Shown: piece by piece, positions 25,195 to 64,000 of the stretch
Position numbering within the stretch: the stretch's first letter is position 1
Layout of the letters: every line of letters starts with the position of its first letter
Origin: Syngnathus acus
Lineage: Eukaryota > Chordata > Actinopteri > Syngnathiformes > Syngnathidae
Direction of reading: 5' to 3'
Assembly: GCF_901709675.1 (NCBI RefSeq)
Contig: NC_051100.1
Coordinates: forward strand, 3,780,001 to 3,844,000
Length of the DNA stretch: 64,000 bases
The notes under the pieces: generated by a model
The model's database searches: none
What the model saw: the letters and a program-made list of their open reading frames with translations, nothing else
What the model was told of the DNA's origin: nothing
Position numbers and translations under genes: made by a program

Positions 25195-26768
25195 CTTGGA
25201 AGGAGAACCAAATATGTCAGATGATAATGGGAAGAAAAGCCAAGAATTTAGAATTTCCTGTAGGAGCCACATGACAGCGCCAAAGCAATACTTTTATATT
25301 AGACAAGGCTTTGGCACGACAAAATGAGCAAATACAATTTTTTTTTTTTTTTTTACAATAACAATTTAGGTGACGAAGCACAATTGAAACCCATCTAAAA
25401 TCCTACACAGGCCACAAGATGGTGGTAAAGGACTAACTAAAGTCTAAATGAAGACTGATATAGAAGTTCCTTGCCACCAAGATACCAAAGCAATAACCTC
25501 AAAAACAATCAGTGAATATTGGCTCGTGCACAACAATAGCAGAGACAAAAACAATTTCAGTGAGTGTTGACGGATAGTGTGCAAAAACTTCCTTGAGGCA
25601 AATGTGTCAAATATTTCTACACAGAGTTGATGCTACTGAAGCATCTGTGTTTTGCTCATTATCTGGCCTGAGCCCCCAAACTGCAAATAGGTGAGGGTTT
25701 TTTTTTCTCCAAAAATTACAGAGGCTCCAAAATAATGTCGACAAGTTTATGAACTACTAATATGAGGGATCCACAGGGCTAGCAAAAAATCTACACGCCT
25801 CAAACAAGGCTTAAAATTGCCTTGTAGCTGTTGGAAGATGGTGGCAAAGCACTGCTTATATTTTTGCTAACCTGAACACAACTAGAGCAAATAGGTGTGC
25901 TTTGCTGAAGTTTTGAAAAAACATCAGCAACTAATTGACATATAGCAAGTTGGCAGGAAACAACATAGCACTTTTTTTTTTTTTTTTTTTTAGAAAAAGC
26001 AAATACAAGGTGACACTTTCAGTGAACAGTGTAACACAAAAAATAAAACAAGCCCATCCATTGGATCTATTGTATAAAACCATTTGAAGAACCCAACCAC
26101 GGACCAAAAGAGATAGCAGTTTTTATTAAAATAGTTACCTTTCACTGTATGAGCTTCAAGGATAGTGAGGGGCTTCGTGGCATGGTGCTCCTTGGTGTCG
26201 TTGTGTAAAAGCCAGTCTGGCCCATCAATGTCATTCGTCTGGCAAACACCTGGAGAGGACAAGAGAAAATCAGTCTACAAGAAGGGAGACGTTGAGAGAC
26301 TTTTTTTTTTTTTTTGGTGGGTGCTTACCGTTGCTGCAGCGGGTCCCGGAGCAACACATGGAGTCCCGTGCGCAACGCTTCCGGTTCTTGCGGCACGGCA
26401 GACACACACTCCGGGCGTCATTGCAGAAGTCCTCCTCGCCGCAGTCGTCGTCGTCCGTGCAGACACCTGACTGCTAGGGAGGCAAAGGTGGAGCCGTTAA
26501 AGTACGAGCATTGCGCACGCTAACTTTTGCGCAATGGAACGTTTACGCGCTCGAATTCTGTCACGCAAAAGGAAAGGCAGCGTACCTGCAAGACGTCCAC
26601 GGGGAATTTGTGACCCACGCTCCCAGGCGATGAGGTGCGCGGACTGGGGCTGACAGTTACGAAGTTCTTAATTGCGTTGGAGTTGAGGACGATCGGCCCC
26701 GCGTAAACGTATCCAAGCAGCGAGAGCCAAACCGGTAGGACGCAACGCGCGGCGCATCGCATCAACAT
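24905..26768 (-). CDS. dkk1: Dickkopf-1, secreted Wnt antagonist (complete, 4 exons)
   Basis: Joining four exons with consensus splice sites gives 242 codons plus stop, matching teleost Dkk1 in length. Residues 1-23 form a signal peptide (cleavage probably after VYA), followed by the Dkk1-type LNSNAIKN motif. Cysteine-rich domain 1 spans C66-C112 with ten cysteines, and domain 2 spans C153-C239 with ten cysteines in the colipase-like pattern. The domain 2 segment [19 protein letters not shown] is diagnostic. A linker sequon, N-D-T, lies in exon 3. Known Dkk1 binds LRP5/6 through domain 2 and Kremen, and blocks canonical Wnt signalling in the embryonic head and elsewhere. One oddity is a run of eight Gln (218-225) between cysteines 9 and 10 of domain 2. 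Fish carry dkk1a and dkk1b, and I cannot decide which this is. It lies 3' of prkg1 in the same orientation, as in human. Confidence 0.96.
25195..26138 (-). other. dkk1 intron 3 (944 bp)
   Basis: The intron has a GT donor (GGTAACT) and an AG acceptor (TTCCAAG). It contains two long T runs on the plus strand (about 25339-25354 and 25973-25991) and no recognisable exon. Confidence 0.8.
26139..26249 (-). CDS. dkk1: dkk1 exon 3 (linker)
   Basis: The acceptor is CTCTCCAG|GTGTTTGC and the donor AAAG|GTAACT. The exon encodes the last cysteine of domain 1 ([12 protein letters not shown]) and the poorly conserved linker ending LEAHTVK. Phases 1 and 1 join exons 2 and 4 in frame. Confidence 0.93.
26329..26473 (-). 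CDS. dkk1: dkk1 exon 2 (cysteine-rich domain 1)
   Basis: This exon encodes nine of the ten domain 1 cysteines: [16 protein letters not shown], then [19 protein letters not shown]. The donor is AACG|GTAAGC. The acceptor is a tandem NAGNAG (CCCTAGCAG|TCA), so the exon may start at 26473 or 26470, including or skipping one Gln codon. Confidence 0.95.
26586..26768 (-). CDS. dkk1: dkk1 exon 1 (signal peptide and N-terminus)
   Basis: The exon has 61 codons from ATG at 26766-26768 to donor TTGCAG|GTACG. I see no upstream ATG between the predicted transcript start and this ATG, and position -3 is G, so the start is well supported. It encodes the hydrophobic signal [14 protein letters not shown] and the [11 protein letters not shown] motif. 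Confidence 0.95.
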
Positions 26769-26915
26769 GACTGGATCCGTTTTTTGTTCGTGAGAGCAAA
26801 ATATGGATGTCCAATAAATGGGCCAAGGAATTCCCTATAAGAAAGTTTTCCAGAGGAGCGTCTGTATCTCGTGTGTAGGCACGTCTCCAGTGTCGCCACA
26901 AGTGGCAGCTTGATG

Positions 26916-26923
26916 CTTTTATA
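26916..26923 (-). promoter_or_regulatory. TATA box of dkk1
   Basis: The minus strand reads TATAAAAG, about 150 bases upstream of the dkk1 ATG. A start site about 25-30 bases downstream (near 26890) would give a 5' UTR of about 120 bases without upstream ATGs. Confidence 0.75.
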
Positions 26924-26963
26924 CACGCGGACCTGCTTGTCTTCCCGCCCCCTAGCAGTGCAC

Positions 26964-26991
26964 AACAAAGACGAAGGGTGGAATTTCAAAG
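26964..26991 (-). promoter_or_regulatory. Two TCF/LEF-type sites upstream of dkk1
   Basis: The plus strand reads AACAAAG at 26964-26970 and TTCAAAG at 26985-26991; both are the reverse complement of CTTTGWW. They lie about 40-75 bases upstream of the TATA box. DKK1 is a known direct target of beta-catenin/TCF in negative feedback, so the placement is plausible. Binding is inferred. Confidence 0.5.
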
Positions 26992-26999
26992 AGTTGCAC

Positions 27000-29900
27000 G
27001 GAAAACGCTCATCTGTGTTTGGATAATGATAACGACCTGTTAAGTCTGTCTGATGCGTTGAGAGGTCAGTGCGCAAATAAGGCTTAAGAGAAGATGAGGA
27101 CTTTTGAAAGTCTCCAGAAGCAGACATCCAAATCAACAAGGAGCTTGCCATGCAAACGTCATTAGAAATCATCTGGAGTCGTCAAGTTTAGGCTATTTGG
27201 ATTTGTGGGCCACTTTAAATGTGATCACAGAAACCAAACCACCTGTCGAAACTAGATCATAAAATGATCAGACAGATGTGTTTAGATAGATGATCGATTG
27301 ATAGATCAATAGATAGATAGGCTGGGAGATTTTTCATCTTTTTCACATTTTACCATCAAACAATCTTCAACCACTTGTTTCTTAATTTTAAAAGTTAGAT
27401 GTCGAAATGTTATTTAAATATCTACTTCAATTAAAACATAGATCTCAATTCAATTATGTATTCATGATTTTAGTAGAATCAAGATCAATAAAAATACCAA
27501 TATCATCTTTTCCACATTCTTCCTTTTTCTTTGAATCGATATGAACAAATCTTAGTCAAATGCATTTTTAAGCATCGCTAAGGTGTACGTTCTGTCACAA
27601 GGTTACAAATGCATTCATTTCCACCTATTTGTTTTTGCTTGTCCTTCAAACAACAATGGTAAATAGCTCATTTTAATCAGAGATGGCTTTTGGTGTCCCT
27701 AAAAGCAATTTCTTATTCCCGCGTTAGGTTTTTGACATATTTTCATTGATCAAGCCCTATAAACGTCTTGCATACCACAAAAATTAACATGTATTGTAAT
27801 TCATAGCTGTGATGTTTCAGAAAAAAAATCTGCTGAATTCACAGAAATATCTATTTACATCTCTGATTTAAAGACTTTGCATTTTATTTCATCCTATGTC
27901 GAGAAAAACAAATGTTTTGTGTCTTTGTAGGAGCTAATTCCGTCATGTTCTTTGACATTCAAGCGACTTCTGAGGCCGATTAACTCTTCATTTGATCCCC
28001 TTATTTGCGAAAGGGGGGGGCAATTGTCCCCCCTGCGATGACACCAAGGGGCGGACATGAATGTGTAGGATATGCAAGAAGACCATTAAGGGGTGTGAAG
28101 AGTTGACCGAATTAATAGACTTCCGTGGCGAGTCCTTTCAGGCTTGACTGGCACTTTGGAGATGAAAGGACACCACTCGCACCCCTTGCTGAATCTTTGT
28201 CCTAGCTGTCCTAAAAGCTTCTGAAATATGTATTCGACGGGAAATCTACGAGCCAGCCTTGTTTACTTACCTTGAGCTTCTTCTTCGTGTGTTTTGTGTG
28301 TCAATACGCGTAACACGACGCCATGTTGGTACGGTCTTTGACGTGAACGATAAACACGAAGATGAGATCTAAATGAGTTCCAAATACTTGACAAAGCTTC
28401 ACGAAAACACTTTGGTGGAGTTTAATTGCAGTAAGGCTTTTGAAGTGAAGCTTTTAGCTGCACGTTTTTTTTGGACGGAGCCCCTTTGAAGAACCATCCT
28501 AACCCTTTCATCTCCAATGACGTGTCAACCTGTTGTCACCTCCACCAAAACTACAATTCAAGCGAATAATAAGCTTAAATCGAGAAATATGACATATGAC
28601 TCATACACAGTACGATCAAAACTAGTGGCTCGTTTTGGGTAATGGAGGTGGTGTTTAAAGCTCGGAAGACCTTGTCAGGGTCATGCTTGCGGATATTCTC
28701 ATTCATTAGCCGGCGCATTGGAGGCTTTTTTGGTGAAGGAGTTTCGTGGTAGGAAAAGGCTGTCATTTGACTGCAGCGCCCTCATGTGGCCATTCAACAG
28801 ATTGTCACCATCACAGAAATAAATGAAATTACTGCCATTTGGTCCGGGAACGTGTGTTTAAATAAGAACACAGAGATGGATAATTTTTTGAAGTCTATAA
28901 TTCAAAATAATCATACACGTGGCACTTTGCAAAATTAATTTACTACAACGAAACAAAACAAAAACAACACAAGGCAAATATCTGGCAATAATGATGATGG
29001 TCCAAATATGAATCCACTCACTTTTCAATGTTTCTGATAAGCCTGCATTAAAAAACAACGTTGAATTCGGTGTATATATATATATTTTAAAATGACTACT
29101 AATAAATAAACACGTCTATCATTTATATTAGTATCAAATGGCACAGCTTTTGTATTCCTCCTGATCATTTTAATGCGGGATCTGCAAAAGCATTGACAAG
29201 TGAGCACGAGGGCTGAAAAACAAAACCCTACCTTCCCATTCATCTTAACTACTTGCCTTTTTCAGTCTTCTTCCTTCAACATGGTTGTTATGAACTGTAT
29301 GACATGACGCAAATATGAAAACAAAAGTTTACAACTGCAAGTCATTCCTGCTTTCAGGATGTGTGAGATTTCATAGTGACGTGAAAAGCATGTCATTGCA
29401 AGTCGTATGTGATGGACATTTTTTTTTTTTAAATTCCTGTACGTCAAGAAATGATCTTTACGATCAGGTGCACTTTTTAGTTGTGTTCATGCAGCATCAA
29501 AAAGGTCTTGTGACGATGATTTGTATGCCGTTGATTTAAGGCACTTACACTTTATGCTATTGACTGTCGGTGCGTGAGAGGTGACAAGGTGATGCCTTCA
29601 AAACCATTTTAACATCGTGCAGATGCCATGGGAGAAAATACAAAATATCAAAGAGGAACAAAAACCAAGCACAGGAAAGGAGAGGAATTACTGTACAAAA
29701 AAACCCCAACAATCCGAAAAACAAAACAATCGAACCAAACAGTACTGTCATGTCACCGTCTCTTTTTTGTGGTCATGAATCAAGTACAGCACCAAAGACA
29801 TTGACAGCGTGTTCACAGTTAGAGCTGTACAGGCGCAATGGAGGTCCAAACAATAGCTCAGGATTTGTCAAACGGGGAAGCCGAAAAATAAAAGCGTTAA

Positions 29901-31163
29901 GAGTGCATCATTGATGACACATTACCTTATGGAAATATAAATATACAGCTGCGTGTTGGTTGACATCTGAAACAGGGCACTTGAAGAGTCTCCTTTCTTT
30001 GACTGCACACATTTTTTGTACTTTTTTTGTGTTCACAATGTATCTTAAAAGGGACATATTATGGAAGTTGGTGTTAGCACAGAAGAGAGTAGCATTAGCT
30101 AAAAATGCTAGCTGAGTTAGCTTGAAAACCAGAGTACACTTATCGCAAAGTTGTTGACATGGAAAAGGGGGCGGGGTTAAGGTATATAGGATCTACTATG
30201 CTAATTGACAAAGTCTAATTTGGTGGCTTGGAGATGAAGTGCTGCTCCCACAAATGAAAAAAACGATCTGGTCTTAAGACAACTTAAGCTAACTCAAAAA
30301 TGTTAATTAATGCACACTGTCCCTTTTCAAAATAAAAAATGAAATTTGGTTGAATTAGCCAGACATGATTTTGTGCAAGCACTATTTATTCAGTCTGGAC
30401 ATGAAGGGGTGGGACTTAAGCTCTGGAGTCTCAGAGTCCCCATAAATCTCCAATAACGCGACAAATAGTCGCTGGATTTGTTGTGGGAGGCGTTCAGGCG
30501 GCAACGCTGAGTAGCCTTAGCTTTGTCGAAATGCCTTAACCCTACTATCAAAATCCATTCACCTTTCACCTAAAACAGAGCAATTGTCAATCAAGTGTGC
30601 TGTGTCCTTTCCTTTTTTAAGACACCTCAGAACTCTTTAGAATCGAGGCAAAAAAAACTTGCATAATACGTCTCCTGGAAAATGTTCAATGCTATGTAAT
30701 GCGGCAATCGGTGACATTCAGCTTAGTCGAGAGCACTTGTTGTACGACGGGAAAAGCGATGATCGGAACACAGCATTTCACATTTCCACGCGCTTATTTA
30801 TCCTAAAAAATAAACAAAAACGTACGCCGGCCCATCACATGGGGGGACGTGGGCTCGGTCAGCGGCCATGTTTTTGTGCGCTCGCGCACGTGTGTATCCC
30901 TGCACTTTCTCCGCCTTCGAGCCGAGTGTAAGACAACACCGAACGTGTGCTACAGCTGTCCCACTATAAATGCTTGATCCGGGGCCACAGTGAAATAAAG
31001 GCATATCGGTGACCGCTTGCCATCCGTTAAATCTACTTCTTCTCCATATCTGATTTTTGTGATCTTTATACCAGTTAGCCACGACCACTGCATGGCCTCC
31101 ATACCAACAAAAGAAGAGTTTCTTTTGGTTCCACTAGGGGGGGGGGCTGCTTGAAGGAGAACT
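27000..31163. other. dkk1 upstream region and prkg1 3' UTR, no coding exon
   Basis: No coding sequence was recognised. A GATA-type microsatellite lies at 27283-27320. The stretch 27890-28240 is non-repetitive and dense in TTAAT/ATTAA-type cores, so it is a candidate dkk1 enhancer (inference). The prkg1 3' UTR must occupy the part next to 31163. A minus-strand AATAAA at 30385-30390 could end it about 0.8 kb after the stop, but this is uncertain. Confidence 0.5.
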
Positions 31164-57758
<26,595 letters not shown>

Positions 57759-57880
57759 CTGCAAAACAAGCGCACAGAGAGAAGAGGCCATGAAGCACAT
57801 CGCTATTTTGAATTGCACACTCCAGTCCAGGTGTGCTACGCTCACAGAGTGGACTGATGGAATTGACTGGGTACATATCT

Positions 57881-57996
<116 letters not shown>

Positions 57997-59899
57997 ACGA
58001 TCGCTGTGTGAAGGCTTGTACTTCATTTTTGAGAGCATCCAGCCAGAAGGTTCTTGGCTCAGTGAGCTTGAAAAAGATTATTTTGTGACGTGGAACTTCG
58101 AGTGGGTGTTGCCGCTAAGCTACTAGCAAGTTAAAAAGCTGGCAGCTTTATCAAGGCGACAGACGCCATATTGCTTCATAGTCGACGAGTGACACTGTCA
58201 GAAGTAATAGTTTCAAAGTATATTGGAAGTTGATCTGTATCCTACGGAAAGATATTTCTAAAACAACACAGCATGTCTTGGTATATCCGTTCCGTAAAGC
58301 GTTAGCATTATGCTAGCTTACCCTCGATAGTGATATCAGAGCCAGAACAATGTCTGTCCCGAAAAACAATGTTAAAATGCCAGGCAAGGGGTGTGAAGTT
58401 TCACACTCACCACTCACTACTTCGCCCCCGTTGACAGCAATTATCTTTGTCCGACAAGATTTGTCTTCACATTATCTGCTTGTTGAATAGTGTGGCGTGA
58501 AAGCACGCACGGTCGTGTGTTGTCCTGACTTTCCTTCTTGGTTGGGTTCTGTTTTAAAGGCGGGTAAATCTACTAGCTTCTGCTCTGGCTTTTATTTTGC
58601 TGGGGTCCCTGTGGAAAAGGCTCATTTCAAATTCTTCAGCCTTCAATCCTCGAAGAAATATTTTTCTATATTTTCAAATAGAGAACACAGCTAACATATT
58701 TGAACTTTTATGTAATATTTTTGTTTTACTTGGGAAAATGACTGGAGTCGAAGATCATGTTTATTTTGTAGCTTGATGCTAATTACTTGGTTTATTTTGC
58801 GACTTGCGCTTAGTAAGTCAATCTAAGAAGCCTCAATAAGATAATATTACCACTTGCTTGAGTTTACGCTGAGTACTCTTCTTCAAGCACCTCATCTCTT
58901 GACAGTCATCAGAGACCAAACGCTCATTAAAGTAATATACTTCAATTACCGCCGGGCCTCGACATTAAAAGCTCATGCAGAAACACTTGATCCACACGAT
59001 TTTTCCTCTGCCTTCAGACAGGACTCACAGAGAGGGCACGCTTTTGTAGAAACGCAGCGTACCGGCGGGATTTCAAATGACTGCAATGATTCACAAAATG
59101 CAAACTCATAAGAAAGAGTTGCGGGGAAGCTCTGCGGGATTTTGATTGTTTGTTCTTGTTAGAGAAGCCGAAGCAGAAAATAATTTTCCATGAATTTGTG
59201 TGGATCATTTCATGACGCGGTACATGAGAGGGAGAGAGACGGTCGTCACTTCTTTGAATGATATTTTGGTCGAGCGCCCTGCTGTTTTGATTGCCCACAT
59301 TTGTCTTCTATCTTGTGTCCAAGTCATAGAAGAAAAATAACACTTTTCCGCTCATGCAGCAGCGGGATTCTATGAAAATGTCCCTCGGCTCTATTCTTGT
59401 AAATATTTTTATAATTCACTGAATGATTTTTAATCTGAAACCATCAACACAACAGGCAACCAAATGTATTTTTATTACACTCACGTAGAGTCAGATAGAT
59501 TTTTCTTTTCTTTTTTGCATTTTGTGAACACTTCACTCAATAATGGCTGCCATTTTGAGAATTAGTAATTCACAGCATGAATGTAACGGTAACTAATATA
59601 ATAGTCTGATTAAAGTTACTTTTCACCGACTGGGATGAAGTCACGTATGCGCCAAGGCAGAATTGACATTTAAATATGTCGGGATAAAAAATATATATAC
59701 ATATATTTCATAAAACCTATTTATGTTGAGACGTCAAGGAAAACCTCTATATGACAAAAAAAGCAGTCTATTTTAATTACCAAAAGGAAAAAAAAAGTAT
59801 TTTTTATTTATTTTTCTAATAAAAATTATTCTGAAACATAACTGTTAAAAATGCACTTCCAATAAAGTATTTTTATGTTAAGCTAGGTTGTCAGCCTTT

Positions 59900-60015
59900 G
59901 CTCAAAGTAACTAATCAAGTAATTAGTAATCAGTTACTTTCAAAACAAAGTAATCAACAACTGACTTTTAATATCAAGTAATCTATAAAGTAACCAAGTT
60001 ACTTTTACAGGTAAC
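59900..60015. mobile_element. Possible DNA-transposon fragment (GTTACTTT-type)
   Basis: Repeated AAGTAATCA and GTTACTTT words in both orientations resemble ends of a GTAAC-rich DNA transposon common in fish. No boundaries could be set. Confidence 0.3.
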
Positions 60016-61477
60016 CGTGGCAACATCTACGGTGACACATTTGCGACACACGTCCATAATTATGAAAGCGATGGTTTGTAATCCGCTTTGGGCTCCCTCT
60101 TGGCACATTTTAGTCAAGCATTATATCGATGACTTCACACATCATTATTTCTTTCGGGGCGAGAGGTAATGAGAGCAGTCGCAACGAACACGATGGTATT
60201 TCACAGAAAAGAATAAAAAAAACATTGAGAGGTTTAATTTGAAGAGGTCAGCCTTTGAGAATCGATTAAGCTTTAAGCATGTGATAGACTCAACTGTTTA
60301 CGCCCAAAGGGATGGCCAAGTGGTCGGTCATGTGATGAATAGAAATTGGAAAATTAGCTTTCACGCTTCAATTTAATGGAAACGGGCAAGGAAAATAAAA
60401 GCTCTGTTAGAACGAAAAACGCTTCGATAAATGAGGCCAAGTTATTGCTAGAAGTCTTTGGTTTGCTCTTGAGGAGAACGTGGTCCTACACACCTAAAAG
60501 GGATTCAGGATTTCAGATTCAGAATCTGGATCCAAAAAGTAAACCGGCTCATAACACAGCAAAGGGGGAAAAAATAAAAATAAAAATCCAAAACATTTAC
60601 ATTATTTCTCATCCATCAGACCTCTGATGTGCCAAGGTGAAATGATGGATGGTGTGAGAACATTGATGCGTTTGTCTCAGAGGAAAAAATGATTGATATG
60701 CTTCCCAAGACCTGGGACTTTAAACATCAAGATTAGTTTAAAGAGGCTCTCAAAGATAAGTCCGCAGGGAAACAACAAACTTGAGCTGCTGCTGCTTTGA
60801 GGCCTATTGGTTTTACTATCCGCCCCGCAAGCGGCACTGATGTACTCGTCCTCGGGGCAGAACAAGGTCAAGGCCCGGGTGATGTAAACATGCTCTTGCC
60901 GATTTAAACGGCGGCCTTCAAAACGCCGGGCTTGAAACGCCGCCGCTTTTTGACATCGATTGGTTTGGCGCCGTCCTACCGATTCGTCTGCATTCTTGGA
61001 GATTCAATAACATCGACTCTACGGTTGTGTTTCTTCGACAAATTGACTAAGGAGCAAACCAGTTGATGCTTTAATGGAGCGAAAATAAAACTAAAAACAT
61101 TCCATTGCTACTTTGAACCGATTTTTTGGACACTCCCAAAAAGACACGGAATAATTGAGCTGCTTTTGTACCCTGGACACTTTGCTTTTAAGGATGGCAC
61201 TTTTCAGATTTTAAATGAGACAATTATTTTCTGATCTTTTTGAAATGAGCCCATTTTAAGTGGGTGGCTCTGTCTTGTACAAGTGAGCAACTGTACACTG
61301 CGTCCCACATACCGCTGGGCCAATGGCAAACGTGGCTTTCATCTCCATGACAACCACAAGGTTGTGAACCAACTACAGATCCTTCTACATGCCAGAGAAG
61401 AGTCGAGCGTGCACAATATAACTGAAGGCCCATTGAGACATTTCACTTACGACACTATGCTATTTTTTAGTGTCAAA

Positions 61478-61645
61478 ATGAATCGATTAATCGGCAACTA
61501 ATCGATTATTAATAGACAACTATTTCGATAATCAAGTAAATCTTCAAAAGCAATGTTTTATGGTCAAATCGCCCAAATCGTCTGATTCGAGCGTCTCGAC
61601 AGAAATTTCTCGTCATTTCGATTAATCGATGGAATAATCGATAGA
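61478..61645. mobile_element. Possible MITE with ATCGATTA words
   Basis: The words AATCGATTAATCGG, ACTAATCGATTATT and TTCGATTAATCGATGG recur in both orientations. This is typical of a widespread fish DNA-transposon end. The family was not determined. Confidence 0.4.
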
Positions 61646-62952
61646 ACTGTTTCCAAAAATATTAAATGTTGTCATCCTTAGTGTGAATTGTAGCTTCCAC
61701 CATTTTGTTTTCTCCCCGGTTTACACTGTGTACACGCCTTGAATAACGATTTTTGTCTTAAAAAGGCGGGCGGGTGAATTCCCATCCTCCCTTTACGACT
61801 GACAAGTCACTGGGAAAGTCGTTTAATAAGGCTGCTATTGTAGCGCTTTTCATGTTAGTTTCAGGTAAACATTTGAGGAGGGTGTTGAATGCACATGAAG
61901 AGAAAACATTTGTCACGGTTTGCGTTAACGACAATGGATCCCCGGCGTCGTCGGGTAATTGCACGACCTTTTGAAAAGGACACGACACAAGCGAGCAAGG
62001 ATGTAACGACAACACGGACTTGACTTTGGATCTATGCGAGGATAAACGCGAGAGGTATTTTCAGGTTCCTCATGCACAAAACTATTAATTTCCTGTGGAT
62101 GAAGCGTGTCATTAATTATTAAAGTCAGACGTGTTTGCCAGTTTTGGACCTCGCAGGAATGCTTTCAGTGAATAGCCGCATTGAAATTGATGAATGCGGT
62201 TCTTCTCAAAAGACGAGATCATTAAATGCAAGCAGGTTTGGCTCTAATTTCATTTTTTGTTTTTTTTTAGCATCTCATAAGGCTTGCTTTATGACAACGA
62301 TGGGTGCAGAAGTTTCCAGCTCACCTCTGGTCGGAAAGAGTTATTCAAATCAAATGCAAATAGCACCACAGGCAAATAAACACGCCGCCCGCACTGGCCG
62401 GCGGATCTGAGGAGCGAGTAACCCCACAGCTGTGGACGTGTGGCCCAAAGTCAAATATGGAAGATGTAGAGCCTCGGAATTAAAAAGGCAGAAAATTCTG
62501 CATGTATAATAAATGTCATTAGATGATTTTTTTTTTTTTTTCTTCCCACCCTGGATGTGTCTCAGCCTGCCATCTTTTAGCCCCGCCCTGAGGATGTGAG
62601 GAGCTTTTGTCTTTGGAGGATCATTTGAGTGCACACAGCGGGACATTGGGACGCACCTCGGGAACTAAATGCCCCAACCCCAACCGATCCTGCCTCGAGA
62701 TCACATGGGATTCTGGAGGCCTTCCAGAGAGCCGCTGTCGTTTGGGTTGACTTTATCTCTCAGTGGTGCTAAAAATATCGAGCAGTATAAGCAAGAGGAG
62801 TGACTGCTTGCTCTTTCTGAGCGGAATTATTTGGAGAGTTCTTAAAGACATGAAGCCCGTTGATGGTGTTTTTGATTGTACGGGGCGAGTTTTGATGAAA
62901 AGAGTTGGCATTTAAAGGTTTTCCAAAAAAAAAAAATCTGTTTTATTATCAT

Positions 62953-63025
62953 TAACTCATTCACTGCCATGCTAGTTAAAATGTAGCTTTGACGTTTATA
63001 TCCGTCAATGGCAGCGAATGAGTTA
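62953..63025. mobile_element. Palindromic MITE copy
   Basis: The element begins TAACTCATTCACTGCC and ends GGCAGCGAATGAGTTA, about 73 bp in all. It is related to the copy at 10101-10172 and is flanked by TTAA-like bases on both sides. Confidence 0.7.
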
Positions 63026-64000
63026 AGCAGGTCAAAATAATTTTCTTTCTATCAGTTGTTTGATATTTTGTTCTAAGGTCATTTTTCTTTCAATTCGAAT
63101 ATTTAGATTTAATTGTTTGTCCTTGTTTAACACAACTTTACTTTGTTACCTCATAGGCTTGTAAAATTATTTTTTATTCAGCAAGAGTACAAGTTCAATA
63201 GAAAATGGATGGACGGATGAACAGAGACAATTGGCTGTGAGAAACGACAAGCTGCCACCATCTCATACCACATCTTAAAAGAATTTAATTTCCACCCCAC
63301 TTTAGCTCCTTTATCGTTTCCTCTGAACGACGAAATAATCTGTGCGAAAAGCACATAAAATTCTTTCGGGAGTCGTTCACACTGAGGCCGTTGCACATTG
63401 AAGGGTCAAAATTTACTCCCTCTTTCACTAGTGTTTTGCTATGAGGGGAGGTCATAAATATCAAGGAACAGGATGCTGGGGAATTGAAATCCCACCGAGG
63501 ATAATGAAGTGTAGTGACACGTCATCCGGCTGGGTCTTCCGTCGCCACGTGGATTGGCCAAGGCTATCCTGAGCGAGTGGAACATTGTTCTTGTCCTGCT
63601 GATGAATGGGCCCGTGGGTGGTGTGGCCTATTGCCGTTGGCCTCCTATACATACGAGGACGTACAATGCACCTCATGAGCTCAGAGAAACACTAAATCGC
63701 CTTCTTTGTGACAGTTTGCTGAAACGAGGTAAAAGGCAAGCATTGCAATCTCTTTTGGTCAGACGCGGGTGCTATTCAACGGAGGCTGGAAATCTCCATC
63801 TGCTTTCTTTGATAGATGAAAGATGAAATTGCTGTTTATTCACAAAGTGAGCGGGTATCCCCATTCTAGATAATCACATGACGGATTTTTTTGTTTTTAA
63901 GCTTTACAAAAACTAAGGACCAAATCTGTGGCAGGGTGAGTAACATAGATGCTGACCTACCGGCACGGAAACAGGAGTTGATTGATATCAGCAAAAAAAA

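Noticed and set aside
26762-27172. 136-codon minus-strand frame overlapping the dkk1 promoter
   Set aside because: It overlaps the TATA box and 5' UTR of dkk1, is in another frame from dkk1, and resembles no protein.

Overview
This is vertebrate nuclear DNA, almost certainly from a teleost fish. The evidence is spliced genes with GT-AG introns, fish-type LINE, SINE and hAT-like repeats, long CA/GT microsatellites, and the conserved neighbourhood prkg1-dkk1. I cannot name the species. Only two protein-coding genes can be supported, both on the minus strand, and most open frames elsewhere are chance or repeat translations.

Layout. Positions 1-12109 lie downstream of dkk1 and hold no recognisable gene. 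They contain diverged short tandem repeats, tRNA-like repeats, an AT-rich minisatellite and one small MITE. Positions 12110-21724 are a repeat-dense block built from two related large non-autonomous hAT-like elements. Element 1 (12110-17746) has inverted arms around twelve 235-bp tandem units, each with a long hairpin and a DR1 nuclear-receptor-type site. Element 2 (18641-21724) is flanked by a perfect 8-bp target-site duplication and carries about 1.6 kb of telomere-like CTAACC/CTAGCT hexamers. Each element has also received its own 5'-truncated LINE. Positions 21725-24489 hold microsatellites and repeat fragments.

Positions 24490-26923 are dkk1 (dickkopf-1, secreted Wnt antagonist). It is complete in four coding exons (242 aa), with a TATA box, two TCF/LEF-type sites close upstream and a candidate poly(A) signal. 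Positions 31164-57758 are the 3' sixteen coding exons of prkg1 (cGMP-dependent protein kinase 1). They cover most of the cGMP-binding region and the whole kinase domain; the alternative first exons and exon 2 must lie beyond position 64000. The nine 3' exons, which encode the kinase domain, are packed into 1.9 kb with introns mostly 64-90 bp, while the seven upstream exons are spread over about 22 kb.

The two genes are neighbours in the same order and orientation in human (PRKG1 then DKK1). They act in different pathways (NO/cGMP signalling and Wnt inhibition). The sequence gives no reason to think they are co-regulated; the linkage is conserved synteny. The most unusual material is the 12.1-21.7 kb transposon pair with its two very different internal tandem arrays.
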